In this document: piece after piece, positions 28,557 to 36,655 of the stretch
Position numbering within the stretch: the stretch's first letter is position 1
Layout: each line of letters starts with the position of its first letter
DNA from: DATEOR01 sp046733475
GTDB lineage: Bacteria > Actinomycetota > Thermoleophilia > Gaiellales > Gaiellaceae
Direction of reading: 5' to 3'
Length of the DNA: 64,000 nt
Assembly: GCA_046733475.1 (NCBI GenBank)
Contig: JBKPPF010000020.1
Location: 6,775 to 70,774 of the forward strand
Translations under genes and position numbers: made by a program
The notes under the pieces: model-generated
What the model was told of the DNA's origin: nothing
Databases searched by the model: none
What the model saw: only the letters and a program-made list of their open reading frames with translations

Positions 28557-29671
28557 CGCGTGAGCTTGCGCTCGGCGAGAGCGCGATAGGCGGCGTCGAC
28601 CTGGTCGGTCGCGTCCTGCGTCTCGAGCCAGGCGAGGAGATCGCGCATGCCGTCCTCGAAGGCGATCTCGGCACGGAAGCCGAGAAGCTCTTCGGCGCGG
28701 CGCGTGTCCGCGTAGCAATGGCGGATGTCGCCGGCGCGGAACTCACCGAGGATGCGCGGCTCGATATCGACGGCGAGGCCCTGGGCCAACGCATCGGAGA
28801 CGTCGAGCACGGAGGTCGGCCTCCCGGTGCCGACGTTCAGCGCGCGCCCGTCCGCCTTGTCGCTGTCGAGCGCGATCGTGCACGCCCGGGTGATGTCGCG
28901 GACGTCGATGAAGTCCCGCGTCTGGTTTCCGTCCTCGAAGACGAGCGGATCCGCGCCGCTCATCAGCCGTGAGGCGAAGATCGCTGCCACGCCCGTGTAC
29001 GGGTTCGAAAGGGCCTGGCGAGCGCCGTAGACGTTGAAGAAGCGGAGCGCGACCGCGGGAATCCCGTAGGCGGCGCCGACTGCGAGCGTGAGCTCCTCGT
29101 GGTCCCGCTTGCCGACGGCATAGACCGAGGTCGGCCGGAGCGGCTTCTCCTCGGAGGTCGGCTCGGGGACGAGCGGGGTGCCGTCCTCGGTGAGCACGTC
29201 CCACTCGCGGCGCGCGAGCTGAACCTCGGGCCGCAGGCCGGGCGCGAGGCCATGCTCCCCGGTCTTCGGGTTCGCGTGCTGGCCCTCGCCGTAGATGGAC
29301 ATGGACGAGGCGACGAGGACCTTGCGGATTTGGTCTCGGCGGGCGACGACTTCCTCGAGCAGGACGGCGCAGCCAAGGGAGTTGATTGCCGTGTAGCGCT
29401 CGATCTCGTACATGGACTGCCCCACTCCCACGGCGGCCGCGAAGTGGACGACCGCGTCCACGTCGTCCATCGCCTTGCCGAGCGCGTCACGGTCGCGAAC
29501 GTCCGCGACGACGAGCTCGATTGCCGGGTCGAGGTAGTCCGGGCGCTCCCCGCCCTCGTGCACCTGCGGATCGAGGTCGTCCAGCGCGCGCACCTCGTGC
29601 CCTTCGGCCAGGAGCCGGTCCGCGAGGTGGGAGCCGATGAACCCGGCTCCGCCGGTGACGAGGACGCGCAT
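28553..29671 (-). CDS. NAD-dependent sugar-nucleotide epimerase/dehydratase
   Basis: A 372-residue extended SDR. It shows the NAD-binding GGAGFIGSHL (7-16), VVHFAAAVGVGQSMYE, VASSMSIYGEG, the catalytic Tyr184/Lys188 pair in YAVGKRD, ALRFFNVYGARQ, and NQTRDFIDVRDITRA. The substrate is a nucleotide sugar, as in UDP-glucose 4-epimerases, but the exact epimerase or dehydratase reaction cannot be decided. The start chosen is the ATG 10 bases after the glycosyltransferase stop, placing the Rossmann motif at the N-terminus. It is cytosolic and forms an operon with the upstream glycosyltransferase gene. Confidence 0.85.
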   Translation of the reverse strand: MRVLVTGGAGFIGSHLADRLLAEGHEVRALDDLDPQVHEGGERPDYLDPAIELVVADVRDRDALGKAMDDVDAVVHFAAAVGVGQSMYEIERYTAINSLGCAVLLEEVVARRDQIRKVLVASSMSIYGEGQHANPKTGEHGLAPGLRPEVQLARREWDVLTEDGTPLVPEPTSEEKPLRPTSVYAVGKRDHEELTLAVGAAYGIPAVALRFFNVYGARQALSNPYTGVAAIFASRLMSGADPLVFEDGNQTRDFIDVRDITRACTIALDSDKADGRALNVGTGRPTSVLDVSDALAQGLAVDIEPRILGEFRAGDIRHCYADTRRAEELLGFRAEIAFEDGMRDLLAWLETQDATDQVDAAYRALAERKLTR

Positions 29672-29681
29672 GCCGCGAACG

Positions 29682-30785
29682 CTATCGGCGCTTCCGGACC
29701 CCGGCCTGAAGCCGAACGTGCAGCGGCTCGACGACCGCGGCAGGCGCGAACGCCTCGACGGCGCGGCGGTAGGCGGCGTGGCGCAGAGTCCAGACGCGGT
29801 TGCGGTCGGCAATGAGCCAGCGCAGCGCATCCGCGAGCGCCTGGGGGTCGCCCGGCTCCACGAAGCGGGCCGCGTCCCCGAGCGCTTCCCGCTGGGAGAC
29901 GGAGTCCGAGGTGACGATCGCACAGCCGGCCGCGGCTCCCTGGAAGACCTTGTTCGGGATCACGCGCATCCCCTTCACGCCGGGGCTGAAGATCCCCAGG
30001 CAGATGTCGTGCTCGAAGACGAGCGCTGGGAGCTCGTTGCGCTCGACCCAGTCGATCCACTCGACCGCGGGCGAGTTGCCGGCGAGCTCCTTCGTGCGCG
30101 CGAGGTCCTGGCCGCGGCCGGCCATCGTGAAGCGCACCTCGGCCGGGTCGGGGTCGAGGAGGCGAATCGCCTCGCCGATCACCGGCGCGCCCTGGAGCGG
30201 CGTGTAGATCCCGAAGAAGACGACGCGAATCGGGCCTTCCTTCCGTGGCTCGGGCTCGCGGAACCACTCCTTCGGCGTGCCGATGTAGACGGTGAACGCC
30301 TCCGAGCGGATCGGCTCGGGGAGGAGCTCGCGGTGCCCCTCGGAGTCGACGAAGACGAGGTCGGCGGCGCGGACGGCCGACTTGTCGATGCGGTCGAGGG
30401 CGGCGAGCTCGGGCCTGAAGGTCGTCCCCCGATCGATCGCCGTGTCCTTGAAGAAGAGGTAATGGTCAAGCACGATCGGCCTCGACTTGAAGCACCGCCG
30501 CGCCAGGTGGACGTCGAACTGGCCCATGTAGGGGACGAGGACGACATCGGGGTCGGGCATCTCCCTCGCCTTGCGCCAGAGCTCTCGCCAGGCCCGGGCG
30601 ACCCGGGCCGCGATCAGCGGCGCGCGGAGCGGCTGCCGCGCTGCCTTGACCCGTTCGGCCGTGTCCACCTGGAGCGGCACATTGCACTCGACGAGCTCGT
30701 GCCCGTGCTCGCGCAGACCCTCGAAGAGGACCTGCACGCGCGGCTGCTCCCAGAGGCGGTATGTGCCGAAGGCGACGATGCGCAC
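29682..30785 (-). CDS. glycosyltransferase, GT4-like (GT-B fold)
   Basis: A 367-residue GT-B glycosyltransferase. The N-terminal acceptor domain begins MRIVAFGTYRLWEQPRVQVL. The C-terminal donor domain has VVFFGIYTPLQGAPVIGEAI, VEWIDWVERNELPA, GIFSPGVKGMRVIPNKVFQGAAAGCAIVTSD and a closing SQREALG. The Glu-x7-Glu motif of many GT4 enzymes is not obvious; the GMRVIPNKVF loop fills that role. The GTG start is 6 bases after a TAAGAT -10 on this strand, so the transcript is probably leaderless. It shares a 22-base divergent promoter with the methyltransferase gene. Confidence 0.82.
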   Translation of the reverse strand: MRIVAFGTYRLWEQPRVQVLFEGLREHGHELVECNVPLQVDTAERVKAARQPLRAPLIAARVARAWRELWRKAREMPDPDVVLVPYMGQFDVHLARRCFKSRPIVLDHYLFFKDTAIDRGTTFRPELAALDRIDKSAVRAADLVFVDSEGHRELLPEPIRSEAFTVYIGTPKEWFREPEPRKEGPIRVVFFGIYTPLQGAPVIGEAIRLLDPDPAEVRFTMAGRGQDLARTKELAGNSPAVEWIDWVERNELPALVFEHDICLGIFSPGVKGMRVIPNKVFQGAAAGCAIVTSDSVSQREALGDAARFVEPGDPQALADALRWLIADRNRVWTLRHAAYRRAVEAFAPAAVVEPLHVRLQAGVRKRR

Positions 30786-30791
30786 CGCGCG

Positions 30792-30801
30792 ATCTTAGAG
30801 T
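30792..30801. promoter_or_regulatory. overlapping divergent -10 elements for two leaderless genes
   Basis: Only 22 bases separate two divergent GTG starts. The minus strand carries TAAGAT (30792-30797) and the plus strand TAGAGT (30796-30801). Each ends exactly 6 bases before its GTG, and the two hexamers share two bases. Neither gene has a Shine-Dalgarno sequence. RNA polymerase can presumably occupy only one direction at a time. Clear -35 elements are not seen. Confidence 0.6.
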
Positions 30802-30807
30802 TCAGGC

Positions 30808-31539
30808 GTGGACGCACCCCCGCTCACCGTCAACGCCTGGCTTCGCTACGACCTCATCGAGCGGACACTCGCCGGGCTCGACGGGATCGAGTCCATTCTC
30901 GAGATTGGCGCGGGACGCGGCGCGCTCGGCGCCCGGCTAGCGTCGCGCTTCCACTACGTCGGTGTCGAGCCCGATGAGCTTTCCTACGAGGCCGCGAAGG
31001 AGGTGCTCGGCCGCCTCGGCGGGGAGATGGTCTGCGGCGACGTCTCCGCGCTACCGGAGGACGCGGTCTTCGACGCGGCCTGCGCCTTCGAAGTGCTCGA
31101 GCACATCGAGGACGACGCGGCCGCGCTACGCGCCTGGCGCGAGCGGCTGCGGCCCGAGGGCCGGCTCCTCATGAGCGTCCCCCTCTACCAGCGCCGCTAC
31201 GCGGCGGCCGACCGCTTCGTCGGTCACTACCGCCGCTACGACCCCGAGCCGCTCGGGAAGCTCCTGCGCGAGACCGGCTACGCGGACGTGAAGCTCATGA
31301 CCTTCGGCTTTCCGCTCGGGCACGTGCTCGAGAAGTCGCGGAACCTACTCGCCCGCGTGGCGAAGCCGGACGAGAGCCAGGATGAGCGGACCGGCGCGAG
31401 CGGCCGCCGTTTTCAGCCTTCACGACGAGCGGGCCTGGCGACGCAGGCGCTCTCGGCGCCGTTCCGCTACGCGCAGAGGCCGTTCTACGACACGCGCCTA
31501 GGCGCGGGGCTATTCGCGGTTGCGCAGCGAGCAGACTAG
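30808..31539 (+). CDS. class I SAM-dependent methyltransferase
   Basis: A 243-residue Rossmann-fold methyltransferase. Motif I is ILEIGAGRGALGARL (about 30-44), an acidic residue at the end of strand 2 is in VGVEPDE, and post-motif residues DAACAFEVLEHIEDDAAAL fit the Methyltransf_11/UbiG-like group. RHY-type residues (GHYRRYDPEPLGKLL) are typical of enzymes in sugar or lipid biosynthesis clusters. The acceptor is unknown; a polysaccharide or lipid-linked sugar is plausible from context. The GTG start follows TAGAGT by 6 bases. Its TAG overlaps the stop of the convergent hydrolase gene in CTAG (31536-31539). Confidence 0.88.
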   Translation: MDAPPLTVNAWLRYDLIERTLAGLDGIESILEIGAGRGALGARLASRFHYVGVEPDELSYEAAKEVLGRLGGEMVCGDVSALPEDAVFDAACAFEVLEHIEDDAAALRAWRERLRPEGRLLMSVPLYQRRYAAADRFVGHYRRYDPEPLGKLLRETGYADVKLMTFGFPLGHVLEKSRNLLARVAKPDESQDERTGASGRRFQPSRRAGLATQALSAPFRYAQRPFYDTRLGAGLFAVAQRAD

Positions 31540-33056
31540 GGGCACTCGACGACGCCGCCGCAGCCGAACGGACGGACGGACTTGTCCGGAGGCCGCACGA
31601 GCGAGAAGTTCCTCGAATCCTCGTTCGCGAACGTCGCCGTGAGCGAGCCCTTTTTCTCCGACCGGGTGTAGGTCTTCGTGAAGATCCCGCCGGTGGTCGC
31701 CATGGCATCCTTGAGCGTGACCGTGCCCCCACCGGCCTTGTTCAGCACGATGTGAACGGTTCCGCTCTGGCTGGTAGGCGTCCGCCCCCAGATCTTGATC
31801 TTCCCTCCGCCCGCATAGGCGACGAACGGGAAACGGAAGGCCTCGAGCGAGTTCTTGGCGGTGACATTCGGGCCCGTGACGGCGGGAACCATCCGAACCG
31901 GGCAGGGGTCGTCGATATCAGGGCTGTCGTCGCAATAGAAGAGACCCGACTGGTACTGCCCGTAGAACTTGGCGGAACTGATCGGGTAATCACGTAGCTG
32001 GCCCCACAGCACGGCCTCGATCCCAAGTTGCCAGGCGCGGTAGAGCGACTCGGCAGTCCAGCGGACGTGGAGCCTGTTGGGTACCGCGATCGGGTCGATC
32101 GGCTTCGAGTCCCAGCTGAACTCGCTGATCCAGAAGCGGGCGTTGTGGTTTCCGTTCTTGTTCGTGATGTGCTTGGCCCTGGCCGCGGCCCTGATCAGCT
32201 TCGTCCACTGCGGCAGGTCGCCGTAGGAGACGTCGTTCTTGTACAGAGCGTGGTGCCAGACGTTGCCCGACGTGTACGGGTGCGTCGCCCAGATGTCAGC
32301 GTGCACGTTCGTCTTGCACGTCGGCTTGTTGTGCGCGTCCATGCACAGAAGCTTGCGGTCGAAGAGCAGCGGGCCGGCCGCGGTCGGGCGCCCCTTGGGG
32401 TCCCAGTGCGAGAAGGGCGCGGTCTCACCGGCGACGACGAACTTGCCCTGGTTGTGGATCGGCTCGGCCGCCGTGTTCAGCAGCGTCCGATACATGCCCG
32501 GTGAGACTAGCTTGCCGTGCCTGTACTGGGGGCTCAGGAAGGTCCGATAGTTCGGCTCGTTCCAGACTCCCCAGTACTGGACGAAGGGGAACTTGGCGAG
32601 AGCCGCGCGCGTGAACTGCTTCAGCTTCTTTGGAGACGGATCGCGAGTCCCGCGGCCGTCGGGCTTGCCGCGCTGGGCCCAGTCAGGCGCGGAGCGGAGC
32701 GTGAGGAGGATGTCGAGGCCGCGATTGTGAGCCACAGTGACGTTGTCCTCCAGGCTCTGCGCATTCCAGTCGTAGCTCGGGTCGTTGGGGTTGGCGGGAT
32801 TGTCCGGCGGGTTGTCTCCCGCGACGGAGCGCCAGTACACGTAGAAGCGGGCGATCTTGCTACCGGCGAACTCCACTCCGTCCATCGCAGCCGCCGGGGT
32901 CAGCTCCTGCGAGGGATCGGAAAGCGCCGCATTGCTCGGGTCGAGGAAGCCGGTCTTCAGCGTCCCCGCCGAAGCCGTCGACGCAGTGAATGCGAGACCG
33001 ATCGTCCCCGCAAGAAGGGCGATGCGCGCAAACCTGGGCAGCAGTCCAACGCTCAA
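31536..33056 (-). CDS. secreted (beta/alpha)8 glycoside hydrolase, paralogue A
   Basis: A 506-residue exported protein (signal peptide ending TASTASA at about residue 30) with a clan GH-A-type barrel, as in GH5/GH39 enzymes. The acid/base Glu167 sits in WNEPN at the end of strand 4, and the probable nucleophile Glu312 in WISEFSWDSKP at strand 7. Additional marks are THPYTSG and WGQLRDYP. A beta-rich C-terminal domain (about 400-506) has paired cysteines near the end (FGCGGVVEC). It should retain configuration while cutting a polysaccharide outside the cell; the glycan is unknown. The start is TTG after GAGAGG. A paralogue lies directly upstream. Confidence 0.8.
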   Translation of the reverse strand: MSVGLLPRFARIALLAGTIGLAFTASTASAGTLKTGFLDPSNAALSDPSQELTPAAAMDGVEFAGSKIARFYVYWRSVAGDNPPDNPANPNDPSYDWNAQSLEDNVTVAHNRGLDILLTLRSAPDWAQRGKPDGRGTRDPSPKKLKQFTRAALAKFPFVQYWGVWNEPNYRTFLSPQYRHGKLVSPGMYRTLLNTAAEPIHNQGKFVVAGETAPFSHWDPKGRPTAAGPLLFDRKLLCMDAHNKPTCKTNVHADIWATHPYTSGNVWHHALYKNDVSYGDLPQWTKLIRAAARAKHITNKNGNHNARFWISEFSWDSKPIDPIAVPNRLHVRWTAESLYRAWQLGIEAVLWGQLRDYPISSAKFYGQYQSGLFYCDDSPDIDDPCPVRMVPAVTGPNVTAKNSLEAFRFPFVAYAGGGKIKIWGRTPTSQSGTVHIVLNKAGGGTVTLKDAMATTGGIFTKTYTRSEKKGSLTATFANEDSRNFSLVRPPDKSVRPFGCGGVVECP

Positions 33057-33169
33057 GTGATGTCCTCTCCCTGCCCCCGTCCCGAAGGGGGCTCTCCCGA
33101 TTCTGTTTCACACGATAGTCGGGGAAGGCCGACCCTTCAATCGCCAACCACACGTCAAGCGGTCGGGCG

Positions 33170-34723
33170 CTAGTGCCTGCACGCGAACGGGCCGCCACAA
33201 CCCCAGGTGTTCGGAAGCGAGAAACTCCGCGGGCGACGGAGCGAGAAGGCCAGCGAGTTCGCGCCACCGGCTTGCCCGCGGTAGAGATGCGTTTGGTCGG
33301 ACGAGCGCCAACGCAGGGCGAAGATCCCGTATGTGTCCGCGGTCAATGTCTTGACCGTCGTCCAGCCAATCTTCAGCTTGCGCTGGATCACGACCTGGTG
33401 GGAAGCTCCGTCCTTCGTCCTCCCCCACACCCTGACGTAGCCGTTCTTCTCGTAGGCAACGAACGGGAACTCGAAGGAGCGGAGAGAGGATCTCTTCGCG
33501 ACGTCGCGCTGCAGGAATCCGCTGTCCGCGCACCGGCTTCCGACGTCATCGCTCGTCGACGCGTTTCCGCAGAAGTAGAGACCTGACTGGTACTGGGTGT
33601 CGGGGAAGGGCCGGTCGCGCAGCTGGTGCCAGACGAAGAAGCTGACGCCCGAGCGCCACGCCTGGTAGAGCGCCTCCGAGACCCATCGGGCGTGCAGCTT
33701 CATCGGGACCGCGTCGGGGTCGGGTCCGTCGGTGTCCCAGCTGAACTCGGAGACCCAGAACGGGATCGAGCTTCCGGTCGTCAGCGCATTGCCGGATGCC
33801 TTCGCGGCAGTCAACGTCTTCCTCATCTTCGGCAAATCGCCGAGCGAAACGCCGTCGGGGCTGCCCTGCTTCCCGTAGGGGCCTCCGTTCGTATACGGAT
33901 GGTGCGACCATGCATCGAGATGAACGGGACAGGCGGCGACCTTCTTAAGCGTGTCGGAGAGGCAGAACAACTTGCGCATGAACTGGAGCGGCGCGATCTT
34001 GTAGCGCCGGGCCAATCCGCCGGCGACGACCGTTGCGCCAGGGTCCACCGCGTGGATCCCCGCGTAGAAGGAGTTCAGCAAGTCGCGGTACATCCCCGGG
34101 GAGACCTGGTTCCCGTTGACGACCTGGGGAGCGAGGAAGTGGTCGAGGTTCGATTCGTTCCACGCTTCCCAGAAATGAACCTGCGGGTAGCGCTTGGCGA
34201 TCGCCTGGGCGAAGTCCCCGAAGGCTTGCGGGCTGGGATCCACCGTCCCCGCCTCGCCGCCGTAGACGCTGCGGTCCTCGGCCCACTTCGGGGCCCTCCA
34301 GATCGTCACGAGAGGGGTGAGCCCGGCGGCGAGCGCGCCGCTGACGCGCATGTCCGCCCGCGAATCGACCCATTGGTAGGCGGCGTCGTTCGGGTTCGTG
34401 GGCGACGACGGGCGCGTCGGCGCGATGTCGCTCCAGTAGAGAATGATCCTCGTGTATTTCGTGATGGCGCGGATGCGCTCGTTCGCGGTGGGCATGTCCG
34501 CGGAGGGCGCATAGGGCTGCTCGACCGCGGTCAGGAGCGGATGCGGCGCGGAGGAGGAAGCGGCCGGCGCGAGAAGAGCGGCAAGTGCGCAGCAGAAAAC
34601 AACGAGGAATCGAGAGTGTTTACAAATAGACAATGTTTTTCCGGAGAGGGCTGGGCGGCCTAAAAGGGGCTCCGGAAGGCCACGCAGGTTAGCAAGCTTC
34701 CGCCGAAGAAACTCCACACGCAT
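33170..34723 (-). CDS. secreted (beta/alpha)8 glycoside hydrolase, paralogue B
   Basis: A paralogue of the adjacent hydrolase with the same signature blocks: acid/base Glu190 in WNESN, nucleophile Glu326 in WVSEFSWD, SHHPYTNGG, VWHQLRDRP, YQSGLYFCG and a cysteine-paired ending (WGCGGPFAC). From ATG 34723 the protein has 517 residues but carries about 30 extra residues before the signal peptide. A TTG at 34633 (SICKHSRFLVVFCCALAALLAPAA) gives a normal signal and is probably the true start, because ATG 34723 is only 4 bases from the divergent gene. The substrate is unknown. The 113-base gap downstream holds a GC-rich inverted repeat (33073-33092) without a T-run. Confidence 0.78.
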   Translation of the reverse strand: MRVEFLRRKLANLRGLPEPLLGRPALSGKTLSICKHSRFLVVFCCALAALLAPAASSSAPHPLLTAVEQPYAPSADMPTANERIRAITKYTRIILYWSDIAPTRPSSPTNPNDAAYQWVDSRADMRVSGALAAGLTPLVTIWRAPKWAEDRSVYGGEAGTVDPSPQAFGDFAQAIAKRYPQVHFWEAWNESNLDHFLAPQVVNGNQVSPGMYRDLLNSFYAGIHAVDPGATVVAGGLARRYKIAPLQFMRKLFCLSDTLKKVAACPVHLDAWSHHPYTNGGPYGKQGSPDGVSLGDLPKMRKTLTAAKASGNALTTGSSIPFWVSEFSWDTDGPDPDAVPMKLHARWVSEALYQAWRSGVSFFVWHQLRDRPFPDTQYQSGLYFCGNASTSDDVGSRCADSGFLQRDVAKRSSLRSFEFPFVAYEKNGYVRVWGRTKDGASHQVVIQRKLKIGWTTVKTLTADTYGIFALRWRSSDQTHLYRGQAGGANSLAFSLRRPRSFSLPNTWGCGGPFACRH

Positions 34724-34727
34724 TTAC

Positions 34728-36647
34728 ATGGCTTCCGGACGACATCTCGTCAAGCCCCTCTGGGTCGCCGCCGTCGCGGCGGGCGTCTTCTGGATCGCCT
34801 ATGACGGGGGCAGCTACGGCCTCACGAGCCGCAACTCGATCGCAGTCATCGTCCTCTGGGGTCTCGTCCTCGCGTCGGCCGTGGGCTTCTGGCCTGCGGC
34901 ACGAATCCCGAGGTCCGCGCTCGTCTCGGGAGCGCTGCTCGCGGCGTTCGCGATGTGGACCGGCCTCTCCGCGCTCTGGGCGGCGAGCCCGGAGAAAGCC
35001 TTCAACGAGTTCGACCGCGTCCTGCTTCTTCTCACGATCTTCGTGCTCGCGGTCGTCGCCTCACCGCGTGCAAGCGCGCACCGCTGGCTCGCGGGGCTCG
35101 CCATCGGGCTGACCTCCGTCGGCCTCCTCGCGCTCGTCAGCCGGCTCTTCCCACACCTGTTCGGAACCACGACCCAACTCGGGGAGATCTTCCCGACCGC
35201 GAGGAAGCGGCTGAGCTTCCCCGTCGACTACTGGAACGGGCTCGCGACCCTCGTCGCCTTCGCGATTCCCGCCCTCCTCTACTTCGCGGCCGAGTCCCGT
35301 GCGGTCGTACGGGGTCTGGCGGTTGCTCCGCTGCCCGCCCTTGTCGCAACCCTCTATCTCACCTCCTCCCGTGGCGGCTGGATTGCGACCGCGATCGCGG
35401 TCGTCGTCCTCCTCGCGCTCACGTCGCGACGGTGGGCGACCGCGGGAGCGCTGGTCGTCGGAGGCGCGGCGTCGGCGGGGGCGGTCGCGGTCCTCCTCGC
35501 CCGCGACGAGCTCGTCGACTCGCCGCTCCAGTCATCCGTTGCGGAAAGCCAGGGGCGGAGCGCGGCGCTGCTCATCGGGCTCCTCTGCCTCGCCGCCGGC
35601 GCAGCGTACGGCCTTCTCGCGCGCGTTGTGCCCTCCCCTCCTCGCGCGAGCACGAGAGCCGCGACGGCGTTCGCGGTCGCGCTCGTCGTGCTCGCACTGG
35701 CCGCCGTGGCCACCGCCGATCCGGTGGAGCGGTTCAACAACTTCAAGGAGATCCCGCCCGAGCTACAGGGTGCGTCGGTGCAGGAGCACCTCTTGTCGAC
35801 GAGCGGCAACGGCCGCTGGCAGTGGTGGAGCTCGGCGGCGGACGAATTCGAAAGCAAGCCGCTCACCGGGCGGGGCGCCGGCTCGTACGAGGCGTGGTGG
35901 GCCGAGCACGCGTCCATCGCCGCTTTCGTGCGCGACGCACACTCGCTCTACCTCGAGACCCTCGGCGAGCTCGGCATCGTCGGGCTCGCGCTCCTCGTGG
36001 CTTTCATCGTCTCGTGTCTTGTTGCAGGCTTTCGGGGCCTCGGCGGCCGGACCGAGAGCGAACGGGCGGCCGTCGCGGCGCTCTTGGCCCTCGTCGCCGC
36101 CTTCCTCTTCGAGGCGGGGATCGATTGGATGTGGGAGGTGACCGCGGTTTCGCTCGTCGCCGTCCTGGCCCTCGGACTGCTCGCGGGCCCGGCGACCGAC
36201 CCTGAGCTCACGGCCCCACAGACGCTCGAGGCCCGCCGGCCCACGAACCTCCCGCTTCTCCGCGTGGCCGCGACCGTCGTCGCGTTCGCGCTGATCCTCG
36301 CGGAGGCGATTCCGCTGCTCGCAACCATGGAGGTGCGGCGAAGCCAGGAGGCCGTTGATTCCGGCAACCTCGTCGAGGCGATCGACCGGGCAGAATCGGC
36401 CCGGAGCATCCAGCCCTGGGCAGCGTCTCCCTATCTGCAGCTCGCGCTCGTCCGGGAGCTCGGCGGGCGCATCGACGAGGCTCGCGGCTCGATCGAGACC
36501 GCCCTCGAGCATGACCAGGACGACTGGCGCCTGTGGCTCGTCGCGGCCCGGATTCAGACGAAGGCAGGCGCAATCGCCGAGGCCCGGCAGAGCCTCGCGA
36601 AGGCCGAGGAGCTGAATCCGAAATCGGACCTCTTCGCCGCGGGCTGA
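34728..36647 (+). CDS. O-antigen ligase/polymerase-like membrane protein with TPR tail
   Basis: A 639-residue polytopic protein with about 12 membrane helices and the Wzy_C/WaaL-type extracytoplasmic region: the GAGSYEAWWAEH to AHSLYLETLGELGIVGLALL segment (about 385-425) holds the conserved His. These proteins polymerise lipid-linked repeat units or transfer glycan to a lipid or protein acceptor. After the last helix (about 500-525), residues 540-639 form TPR-like helices (AIDRAESARSIQPWAASPYLQLAL, then ARQSLAKAEELNP). The start region has no Shine-Dalgarno sequence. An AT-rich stretch at 34605-34645 probably carries the divergent promoter shared with the hydrolase gene. Confidence 0.85.
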   Translation: MASGRHLVKPLWVAAVAAGVFWIAYDGGSYGLTSRNSIAVIVLWGLVLASAVGFWPAARIPRSALVSGALLAAFAMWTGLSALWAASPEKAFNEFDRVLLLLTIFVLAVVASPRASAHRWLAGLAIGLTSVGLLALVSRLFPHLFGTTTQLGEIFPTARKRLSFPVDYWNGLATLVAFAIPALLYFAAESRAVVRGLAVAPLPALVATLYLTSSRGGWIATAIAVVVLLALTSRRWATAGALVVGGAASAGAVAVLLARDELVDSPLQSSVAESQGRSAALLIGLLCLAAGAAYGLLARVVPSPPRASTRAATAFAVALVVLALAAVATADPVERFNNFKEIPPELQGASVQEHLLSTSGNGRWQWWSSAADEFESKPLTGRGAGSYEAWWAEHASIAAFVRDAHSLYLETLGELGIVGLALLVAFIVSCLVAGFRGLGGRTESERAAVAALLALVAAFLFEAGIDWMWEVTAVSLVAVLALGLLAGPATDPELTAPQTLEARRPTNLPLLRVAATVVAFALILAEAIPLLATMEVRRSQEAVDSGNLVEAIDRAESARSIQPWAASPYLQLALVRELGGRIDEARGSIETALEHDQDDWRLWLVAARIQTKAGAIAEARQSLAKAEELNPKSDLFAAG

Positions 36648-36655
36648 ACCACGCC

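Noticed and set aside
33073..33092. GC-rich inverted repeat GCCCCC/GGGGGC as a terminator after hydrolase B
   Set aside because: Only 6 bp of stem and no T-run on the relevant strand; it could equally be chance in this composition.
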